From contig CAJJUK010000002.1 in the NCBI GenBank assembly GCA_905195085.1, positions 1 to 64,000 of the forward strand: DNA of 64,000 bases, given 5' to 3'. The notes beneath the pieces are model-generated. The model did not search any database and had not been told where the DNA came from. It saw only the letters and a program-made list of their open reading frames with translations. Positions 59,701 through 64,000 of the stretch are shown here, piece by piece. Numbering within the stretch: position 1 is the first letter of the stretch; the number at the start of each line of letters is the position of its first letter. Source of the stretch: an uncultured Christensenella sp. Its GTDB lineage: Bacteria; Bacillota; Clostridia; Christensenellales; UBA1242. The position numbers were made by a program, and so were the translations under genes.

Positions 59701-62700
59701 TGCAAAGTTACCCCATGTGTATCCTGAAGATACAGTAACTTCAATCTTGATGCTTTCTTCAAAGTAGAATTGTCCAGTTGTAAACTCATTATCATTGACC
59801 TTAACACTTGTCACACCTTCTTGCTTGTTGATGGTCAATGTGTATTGATTTCTTGAGAAGTAAACATTGATTTCCAATGTTCCGTCAGCTTTAACAATAA
59901 ATTCGCCTTCAACTGTGTTGTTTGATGTTGTCTTTTCTTCTTCATAAGTGAAGCCATCTGGAGCATAAGTAACATCATTGATTGTCACGCCAGTTCCAGA
60001 CTTGCCAACATTAACAGGACTGTCAGTTGTTCCGTCATTTCTTGTCACTTCTGTCTTTTCATAGTTATCTCTACCAGCAGTTGTTTGCTTGTAGATATTA
60101 ACCTTATATCCAGTGTTTGTGTTTTCTGTCCAAGTTGCTGTCAATGTCACATTTCCATACATTCCAGCAGAAACTGTGTTTTCGGTGTAAATGTCATTTT
60201 GTTTCCAATTTCCTAATGTCAAATCTCCACCAAAATCAGTTGTAACTTTCCAGCCTGCAAAGGTGTAACCAACCTTAATTATGCTTGGAAGGTTGATGTC
60301 AACTTCCTTAGTGTAGTTTGTTGTGTAATCTGTTCCAGCCACACCACTTATTGTTCCGCCATCTTCCACATAAGAAATTGTGTAAGGATTTGCGGTATAA
60401 ACAACAGTGATTGTCTCGTTGCTTGCTGGCATATTTGCAAAACCTACTCTTGTTTGATCTGCAGTGTAACCATAAAGCACTGGGCTGTCAATGTATGCTT
60501 CTGCACCAAATTTGACTGTGATTGATTGATCTTCAAATGCCTTTGTTCCAGCAATTCCCTCAACACTTTCTTCTGAATAAACATATTCAACTGTCAATGT
60601 GTAAGAATTAATTGTCCAGTAAGCAAAGATTTCGCTTTCTGCAGTGAGATCAAATTTTGTAGTTGCCAAAATTTCTGTTGCGTCAGCAGTGCTTTCATCA
60701 GCCTCTATAGGTGTTGTGAACCAACCTTCAAATGAATGACCTTCTCTTTGAAGTCCAAGACTTTCAAGAGTTACTGCTGTTCCGTCAGCGGTGTAGAGAG
60801 TTCCATAAGTTCCGTTGTATTCTCCATACAAAGTGATGATTCCGTCAACAACAGGAGCATCAACATTTTCACTTACAACTTCATCTGCTCCAGCATTTAC
60901 ATTCAATTTAACAACATATCTGTTTGCAGATGCTGTTGCAACCAATTGAACTGTTGTGCTTGGCATAGTGAGCATTGCAGTTGCTTTTGTGTTTTCTTCT
61001 GTGATTTCCAAATTATCTACTGCATATCCAGTGAAGCCAGTCATTGAATATCCTGTATTTGATGTTGCAGTAAGAGTGATGTTTGCACCATATTGAACCA
61101 AATATGCTTTTGCATTGACTGCATCTTCATCAGGTTCTTGTTCAATCAAGCCTGTTCCACTTGCAGTTGCCGCAGCCACACCTGTTCCAGCTTCCAAAGT
61201 GAGAGCATACTCTTCTCTTGCATAATAATATGTGATTGATGCATTTCCGTCAGCTGTGATTGTCAACTGTTGAAGAGCAGGAGCTCTGAAACCTGTGTAG
61301 GTCTTAGTTGCTGGTGTAACCACGCTGTCTGTTGCACCACTCAATGTGTCAGTGTCAATCAATGTGCTGTTTTCGTCTGTAAAGTTGTCATAAACTCCAA
61401 CATTTACTTGGCGATGATATACTTTGTATGCAGTGTTTTCATTTGCTGTCCAATATGCATACAATACAGTTTCGTTATTTGCTGTCGCAAAGGCTGTGTC
61501 AGCAGCAATCTTCTCGCCTGTGACTGACTCAGTTCCAAGAAGGTTTCTCGCTGTGTAGAATCCGTTGAATGTGTATCCTTCTCTTGCGATTGTGATGTCA
61601 TCAATGCTGTAAGCCGTTTCACTTTCAGTTTCTGATGCATTGATAAACATTTCAGAATAATTTGTTCCATATGTCACATACAATTCAACCTTTCCGTTGT
61701 TAACTGTTCCAACACTGCTTGTTGCAGCGGTTGTTCCATTTCCAGCAACGACATCGTTGAGGTCTAATGTGACTTTGTATCTGTTAACTTTCCATGTTGC
61801 AGTCAAAGTATCATTTCCTGCACCAAATGTGTAAACAGAACCATTTTCATTTTCTTCAAGATTTCCCTTGAAGTCTGCACTCTTGCTCCAACCTGTGAAT
61901 GTGTATCCTTCTCTTGTTGGCGACAAAACTGCATAAGTGCTTCCATAGTTTTGTATAACTTCAAATTCGTCTGCACTATCACCATACAATCCACCTGCTG
62001 GGTCGATTGTCAATGTGAAGCTTCTGATTGTTGCTTGAGCGGTAAGGGTTGCATTTCCAAGTCCCATTGTCACTGTTTGACTTAATGCACTTGCATCAAA
62101 TCCAGTTGGTTCAGTTCCTGAAACTGCAAAGTTACCCCATGCGTATCCTTCAGAAACAGTGACATCAATCTTGATGCTTGCGCCATACAAGAATTCGCCT
62201 GTTGTGAATTCAACATCATTAACTTTGACACTTGTTACACCTTCTTGCTTGTCAATTGTCAATGTGTAAGGTATTCTGTCAAAGTAAACTTGAACAACCA
62301 AACTTCCATCTGCAACAACAACTGTTGAGTTGTCGGTTTTGTTTGTTGCAAACTTGCCGGCATTATATCTAAATCCGTCAAATGCATATGTAACATCATT
62401 GATTGTCACACTTGTGCTTGTTGAAGAAATTGCCAAAGCTTCGTCTGTTGTTCCGTCGATTCTTGACATTGTGTCAAGCAATTGATAATTGTCTCCACCA
62501 GCAGTTGTCTGTTGATAGATTTCAACCTTATATCCAGTGTTTGTATTTGCTGTCCAAACAGCATACAAGTCAACAACAACTCCATCTTCAGTTGTCAAGT
62601 CGATGACATTTGCTTTATCAGCAAAGTCAACATTTGAACTTCCTTGAGTTCTTGTCCAACCTTGGAATGTAAATCCAGGTTTCACAAATGTATTTGCTGG

Positions 62701-64000
62701 CAAGTCTTTTGCAACACCATATGTCATTGCCAAATCGTCCATATCTCCTGTTCCGGTGTTTGCATTGAATCTGATTGTATATTCATGAACTTTCCAACTT
62801 GCATACAAGGTTGTTCCGCTTGCAAGAATCCAGTTTCCGCTTTCATCTGTGTAACCTTCAACACCTGCTTGCAATGTTCCATCTGTTCCAATAACAACAT
62901 CACCAGTGTTCAAACCTGTTGTCCAGCCAAGGAATGTGTGTCCTGTTCTTTCTGGATTGTCGATTGAAGAACCAAGTGTTGGGCTGTCATATGTTGCAAC
63001 AACAGATTTTGTTCCCTCTGTGGTTGCACTGTTTTGATCAAGTGTAATTGTGTATTCATTTGCTTTCCATTGTGCAGTAAGTGTGATGCTTCCATATGTA
63101 TCAACTGAAATTGTCAAAACTCCAGTGTTCAATGTTGGAAGAGTTGAAGAATGAACATCATCTGTCCAACCAACTGTCCAACCTTGGAAGCTGTATCCTG
63201 ACTTGCTTGGAGAAGCAATTGTGAATGTCTTTTCATTTATTGATGTATAGTAAACAAGAATGTTAGAATCATCATTTTCACCACCATCAAGTTCATAATT
63301 GACATCAAAAGCTTTTCCTGTGAAGTTCAACACAACAACAATGTTTTCACTATACATATCAAATGTGATTTCTGCAAAGGTTGTCACATCACTTTCAGCA
63401 AGAGTTGTTCCGCCTTCAATGCTGTAACCTGCATAATCATATCCTGCATAGAGTGTCAAGTTGTTGATTGTTATTGTCGCTCCAAAGTCAACCATCAGAT
63501 TTCTGTCGTTCACACCAGTAACTTCACCAACACCTTCAATTGTGATGTTGAATGTGTTCAATCCTGTTGTGTCACTGAGAGTATCTTCAGAGTAACTGTT
63601 GAACAAACCTTTAATGTCAAGAGCGTATTGATTTCTTGTGTAGTAATAATTTACAACAGTTGAGCCATCCGCCTTAACCGTCACAGTCTGTGTTGATGGA
63701 GATGTAAATCCATCATAAGACTTAACAGCTGGTGTCACATTTTCGTCTGTTGTTCCATCTGTGAACACTTCTGTTCCATCTTCTGCCAATTCCCAATGGT
63801 CAGGATTTGCAGTGTCTGGTGTTTCAATACCAACTTTTTCAAGATAATGATTTACCGTATATTTTGTATTTGAGTTCTTTGTCCAATATGCGTAGATCAC
63901 AGTGTCATTATTTGCTGTTGCAAATCCTGTTGCACTTGTGATTTGTGTTGCACCTTCAGTGCTTTCACCAATCATAATCGCTTTGTCAAAGAAGCCTGCA
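47764..64000 (-). CDS. giant InlB-repeat cell-surface protein (N-terminus outside the window)
   Basis: More than 5,400 codons of one open frame, still open at the window edge, so the true protein is larger and its start is not seen. It is built from roughly 35-40 units with the InlB B-repeat hallmark G-Y-x-F-x-G-W (REGYTFTGWSKSADF, RAGYNFVGWSTT, KTGYDFAGWTYQ, QGYTFKNWTI and many others). These alternate with MucBP-like units (NTNTGYKVEIYQQTTAGG, DGSTVVNYYYTRNQY). The C-terminus has one membrane helix (MWWIYIIIGLLILLILIII) and a basic tail (RRRRKEKQKIMSKQ) with no LPXTG sortase signal, so the protein is held in the membrane and extends out. Probable adhesin or surface fibre; ligand unknown. 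A 690-bp block is repeated nearly unchanged 2,424 bp apart. Confidence 0.92.
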   Translation of the reverse strand, partial: AGFFDKAIMIGESTEGATQITSATGFATANNDTVIYAYWTKNSNTKYTVNHYLEKVGIETPDTANPDHWELAEDGTEVFTDGTTDENVTPAVKSYDGFTSPSTQTVTVKADGSTVVNYYYTRNQYALDIKGLFNSYSEDTLSDTTGLNTFNITIEGVGEVTGVNDRNLMVDFGATITINNLTLYAGYDYAGYSIEGGTTLAESDVTTFAEITFDMYSENIVVVLNFTGKAFDVNYELDGGENDDSNILVYYTSINEKTFTIASPSKSGYSFQGWTVGWTDDVHSSTLPTLNTGVLTISVDTYGSITLTAQWKANEYTITLDQNSATTEGTKSVVATYDSPTLGSSIDNPERTGHTFLGWTTGLNTGDVVIGTDGTLQAGVEGYTDESGNWILASGTTLYASWKVHEYTIRFNANTGTGDMDDLAMTYGVAKDLPANTFVKPGFTFQGWTRTQGSSNVDFADKANVIDLTTEDGVVVDLYAVWTANTNTGYKVEIYQQTTAGGDNYQLLDTMSRIDGTTDEALAISSTSTSVTINDVTYAFDGFRYNAGKFATNKTDNSTVVVADGSLVVQVYFDRIPYTLTIDKQEGVTSVKVNDVEFTTGEFLYGASIKIDVTVSEGYAWGNFAVSGTEPTGFDASALSQTVTMGLGNATLTAQATIRSFTLTIDPAGGLYGDSADEFEVIQNYGSTYAVLSPTREGYTFTGWSKSADFKGNLEENENGSVYTFGAGNDTLTATWKVNRYKVTLDLNDVVAGNGTTAATSSVGTVNNGKVELYVTYGTNYSEMFINASETESETAYSIDDITIAREGYTFNGFYTARNLLGTESVTGEKIAADTAFATANNETVLYAYWTANENTAYKVYHRQVNVGVYDNFTDENSTLIDTDTLSGATDSVVTPATKTYTGFRAPALQQLTITADGNASITYYYAREEYALTLEAGTGVAAATASGTGLIEQEPDEDAVNAKAYLVQYGANITLTATSNTGYSMTGFTGYAVDNLEITEENTKATAMLTMPSTTVQLVATASANRYVVKLNVNAGADEVVSENVDAPVVDGIITLYGEYNGTYGTLYTADGTAVTLESLGLQREGHSFEGWFTTPIEADESTADATEILATTKFDLTAESEIFAYWTINSYTLTVEYVYSEESVEGIAGTKAFEDQSITVKFGAEAYIDSPVLYGYTADQTRVGFANMPASNETITVVYTANPYTISYVEDGGTISGVAGTDYTTNYTKEVDINLPSIIKVGYTFAGWKVTTDFGGDLTLGNWKQNDIYTENTVSAGMYGNVTLTATWTENTNTGYKVNIYKQTTAGRDNYEKTEVTRNDGTTDSPVNVGKSGTGVTINDVTYAPDGFTYEEEKTTSNNTVEGEFIVKADGTLEINVYFSRNQYTLTINKQEGVTSVKVNDNEFTTGQFYFEESIKIEVTVSSGYTWGNFAVSGTEPTGFDASELSQTVTMGLGNATLTAQATIRTFTLTIDPAGGLYNGSADLFEVTQNYASTYAVLTPSREGYTFTGWSKSADFHGNLVETDTGYTYTYGVGDDTLTAQWQARRYAVNFNLNDVNFNNGSTTATFDVTTNEDVALKDLINKGVLTLYATYDSDYSILYTSQTGTDYVEFANLLSVTRDGYDFVKFSSNLDGTDEILSSEMCDTTTATTVYAIWTPKTFTLTVDKNLEQLDIIVLGATPVEGIANQYTVVFDTRVRLTASVYAGYHFSNWTVEDEIESTVETFDYKYETAGDVTIRANVEANQYTIHYDPNGGEGMIASESVAYGEDVNLSNGEGFSREGYTLTGWSYDDTSYALGASVRNLTDVDNGEVTMKAVWTPNDYVVTFETNLGSAVENLPAVYDQAVEIVGTTNRAGYNFVGWSTTNGTSADFESVADIGEYENLTAYLIGEGKEGGIYLFEGKYYVFNLTSEDNGEVVVYAIWSVGAAQYKVEYYLENVDNDEYTLDSTRSKFIDSVTGTEVEIEQLTIEGFEINLNHENTLLSGVVAGDSSLVLRLYYTREIYTVDFVTPRLGVKSVTGDGEYKFGATVSVSVEVSDGYVLDQITYGQDGVLTSEDLPYEFEIDSNMTFVVTVTALPFEYNIRYNFEKLDGTGYETDPDVADAILSANVDTEITYDMISEKLVEFDGFTYDRMETGITVKPENNTTIVNVYYSRNSYTLTLQTTKGISSLTAEKDDFYVVEITEDVPENEKQYSVRYGAEVRLIYDIRDGFEFESWSSAYVTGDEETGFVIAEMPDENLTIYINATTMQVDFTVHYHLEKMSSSGGSDFENDYVYDSQYDETKQGYTDEEIESVDNLNLREIPGFTYSTFASGVIINGDGSTVLDVYYLRNSIDVNVSMTEGIAKVVATVSEEDGAYAFTKEFTSAGTFSVKYGAKVILTYELTKVNDETGYSFAGWTGGVQEDAGTYYIIADTTDFNISATATNNPYIITFYGNGGQYIKVVTEGTEDTDAVTETITEITQDVVYNRSVVLTKNIFTREGYIFQGWSTDPEGEVEYTDEQEFVYSIIGDLELYAVWTPIKYNVEYNSNGGDGVMTGHTDIVYDQEFDLNENQFTFTGYTFNGWTYEADDTTIKTISKDTTKAKNLTATNGKTVTLYAVWLENQYTLTYNSNYSSVTSDVTDKTSDPETYGYTADILIKDASATGLEFAVTGYKFVGWSRSADGSGILLRAGDTVNRLTTDVDGSVVLYAVWTPITYSIAFANNGGSGEMATMEGVNYDTEVKLTKSTFTKTGYDFAGWTYQDDAGTNHDLADEETVKNLTATDGKVVVLTAKWTATEYTITYLPNDGTFDSSLQLEDDGTYKTTFTIEDDIVLIAGDMLTKVGHTLIGYSFSEISGNWAEKVDGDIALSTLTDNTISKGVYGNVTLQAKWSTNRYTLTITYQYANGDEAYKTYTEEVLYGSEFTVASPDIEGYTPDQKEIKDTMDSVDGKTYHVIYNANVYDLTFNLNDAEGSSRASIEYTTVKVVYDSTYADAYVEVEGSDNLTVGLPTPTRQGYDFAGWYLTADLNDADLITEEMIVKITENTTLFAKWTAKTDTKFTVEYRFESLDGQTYELRTDLQESITSQGTTDTQITEEMIVALTGGAYPTIAGYKFEAVELATIAADGSTVVTVKYERDYFTLTLSVEDGVGEFTATTEEQSTEEGFYIRDNEDGTYSVRYEATVVLNHTISDNGYDFAGYVSDEIETITDNKFTMIAGDAEVTATTDPKPYTITFHGNGGMTADGLDVYTQSGAEVVYRAEVTLTANLFSNEGYTFRGWALSEEDADKRIYDYAEEATFVMTTYSENVDLYAVWRPIGYDLTLEGDAGIDISKAVVTVNGEKIVLEDKMLIDYDSTVRIYYTYTDEEGTSTVVKGGYDFAGFKVGESVVGTGEYYEFTFHGNTTVVLTSTPRNDTRFKVVYQTKDLVGTGYTDVDEKLVENGTTDIAVNYGYLNGLGLINSYEGFVYSAFEDQDGSETVTIKYGNDTEEGYTTTIYIKYARLPYKLTMVSSEGVRTFTPVETIEDSITAIEGDYQVYFETPFDINLEMFNGYSFKSFTVEAEYTQGSVSLGEGTKWTLTAGEDGYYYGDTKVLGLVYDEEKEMYVVDKMPAYNITITTSSSANTYQIIYHRNLNDEDEEKTSEYVVYNTAYTIKHANTLTWSKPGYEFLGWANSKENAEAQVLQYEFEDLNDLEFPAFNFYENVELWAVWSAEDNDYTIEYYFETLDGQFEIDSSLTKTYTGKTDDFVEYEEIEKLGYEFDADNENNVLSGNILPDDALVLKVYYTRVWYTMTVNFDAGISVITAESDYIREENLGTSVFTAKVKHGATVTLDYTLNAGYDFAGYEEESLTGTDVTSGEFEMPISDISINVLTTPKTYTLTFKGNGGTFVDESDMQEKDTYTQEFTYLTSSNLTPVKFELQGYTFKNWTITVDDETVLTLNDEELFTYNFVKDLEAVANWEANPDTKYTVNYYAQKIDGTYDLVGSAELQGYTNSAITDEMVQEGFAQVEITREGYVYNRIRESEPVIAGDGSTVVNVEYNLASFNVVFDMTNEDGEVFVGIDNVEFIYNSTDGEDKTANVSNGSSVSVQYTANFKIKVATVAGYTFKQITITADDLYRVYTSEDADEQGYISYTMPEYALNIKVEIENETYVITYHKNLKGEDTTTQYVTYLEENVKLAEMFVETGYTLLGWATSAESEEVVYELNDTIAVYDRTEGLDLYGVWEANKYTIKYNNNGGEGTIEDKEVSYDELVELDDHSDFTKKGFSFVGWSTSVEENTTIEVTNKDEIQSAGIYYVTSEGKYYAFNLAGDTVANNEIVVYAYWEPLKYTVTLSMEEDGDITKDLGEMEYGKEYALPAFNTLGWVNAGYEFAGWYYLDDEGERQEIRCGISDTPSVSNLTLVEDKEVVLYAIWGKGMTTFKIRILLETLNGNYGATEGNYVDISDNQIETESTVTSRIAYDEFIVGTEYENITGFAYDTAHAEDSQVISGNGTSMVLVYYARQSYKLTINKGENIESVSIETSTGSHSIDTNAEDFVIYNVKYEDKVTMSLQEAAGYGNGYFEIDLLASVEGAALESDGVSLYMKGQKDGEQLAGDITVNTVAVANKDTRYTIQVFKQNLELGYDETPTYITYSTGETGTEIDEDAVKTLVEGNESYDFNGFTYSMTSFENGNTIAGDGSTIVKLYYTRNYYYVDLSVENEKAITTEATDGRYLFEEEVILKFTLNKGYSLDKDAGFAIVDDEGQPIEDVEFDVTELGNSLGTKDYTVVLKIPSKDFVLKVMPETNKDTAYSVVYMFQTTDLGANYEEDSNYPSVPKTGETDHILTRDDIGFGSVEVAGFKVNYSSVDNGDVAIAGDGSTIVYIYYDRLPFKMTVTFEDEMNGLISESYKVLVNGVDATIIEGNTYSVAYGQTIEISFDISSGFTFGGFEVNNKLQIDNVDGTKLTYVMGTEDITVKITIIANDNTEYKLEYYKEQLIEGSSQTVFEKAFEVTRRGKTHQYFAPETIKTDFVDNVDDLPGYEDGVFTGFDYAYYTVTIAGEDATDFAYIAGDGSTVFKFYYMRKMINVSIDYDEDQIASVSGQGSYAYGSEVTVTATAKPGYKFDHWLIDGQQIKEEEYTFILDKEVDIELVVVSDVGEATYKVEHYFEVLDEGYEMKYSEEFTGVTESVIDIESLLKSEDGFEYSHNGNGDSGYTIIGDGSTVVQLYYNLKSVTFTVSYSSGIKSVTVEGYNSSDDLELIGYDPAGMVYTYQSKYTKRLSLSVELEPGYELYGWVLNDNKTPENNSNQSRGYLFDVRGEDFTLKAVAITKQITIRFNPNNGTSEVIEMQAYYNSTIRLRENTFKNGNMKFLGWALSENGDIVYFDGAEITVDFDNDLNLYAVWEEQETSMWWIYIIIGLLILLILIIIILLIIRRRRKEKQKIMSKQ
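59440..60130 (-). repeat. segmental duplication in the giant gene, copy 1
   Basis: About 690 bp highly similar to 61864-62554, offset exactly 2,424 bp (808 codons), so the frame is kept. The best-kept part (59602-59735) differs at only a few bases. It encodes the segments EGVTSVKVND, TEPTGFDAS and TLTIDPAGGLY. Confidence 0.85.
61864..62554 (-). repeat. segmental duplication in the giant gene, copy 2
   Basis: Partner of 59440-60130. It codes for the same module order: MucBP-like unit, EGVTSVKVND unit, TLTIDPAGGLY unit and GWSKSADF. Confidence 0.85.

Noticed and set aside
63800..63975. Start codon at 63975 as the true start of the giant protein
   Set aside because: The frame continues open to the window edge and the residues before it (GFFDKAI) fit a repeat unit, so this Met is internal.

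Overview
The window is AT-rich, low-GC DNA that looks like a Bacillota chromosome of the Clostridia type, probably an uncultured gut-type lineage. The signs are a 16S rRNA 5' half (1-530, minus strand), strong AGGAGG-type ribosome binding sites, a Spo0A homologue, a minimal SufBC-like iron-sulfur pair, tRNA genes that encode CCA, and several cell-surface proteins built from InlB/Listeria-Bacteroides repeats. Every taxonomic statement is an inference from these features.

Layout: 1-900, 5' half of a 16S gene with its promoter. 905-8610, mostly minus-strand genes: two small unknowns, tRNA-Val, an InlB-repeat surface protein, spo0A, a plus-strand gene with a Gre-factor C-terminal domain, a lipoprotein, a metallophosphoesterase and a YqeY protein. 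8756-8832, tRNA-Met. 8810-18458, a 9.6-kb integrated element bounded by 45-bp direct repeats derived from the 3' end of that tRNA. Its gene set (HUH Rep, Zot-like ATPase, small membrane proteins, long membrane-anchored proteins, a possible ssDNA-binding protein, repressor and tyrosine integrase) is that of an inovirus-like (filamentous phage) prophage. 18579-21271, an orphan VirB6/TrbL-like membrane protein and a 51-residue protein. 21455-29475, uvrC, tRNA-Arg, a GNAT enzyme, the iron-sulfur pair, an LRR/transglutaminase-like protein, a beta-helix lipoprotein and an inositol-monophosphatase-family enzyme. 29507-38690, glycerate kinase with a C69 peptidase, a pyruvyltransferase-like/F420-dehydrogenase-like pair, an ABC exporter and small membrane or acetyltransferase genes. 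38792-45677, a glycerol / glycerolipid cluster: DUF1667 protein, two FAD oxidoreductases, glycerol kinase, a monoacylglycerol-lipase-like hydrolase and a YhhN/lysoplasmalogenase-like protein. 45759-47606, thymidylate kinase and a 2,4-diaminopentanoate-dehydrogenase-like enzyme. 47764-64000, more than 5,400 codons of one giant repeat surface protein whose N-terminus lies outside the window.

Points that stand out: (i) the inovirus-like prophage, with readable att sites, candidate integrase arm sites, an operator pair and a structured noncoding region; (ii) a Spo0A whose phosphoacceptor Asp is Glu and whose acidic pocket has lost one Asp; (iii) long C/G homopolymers in three control or coding-end positions, one of them the spacer of a promoter; (iv) three genes whose -10 box lies 6-7 nt before the start codon, so they are probably leaderless; (v) an apparent glycerolipid-breakdown cluster around glpK; (vi) a prophage protein carrying the same InlB-type repeat as the host surface proteins.
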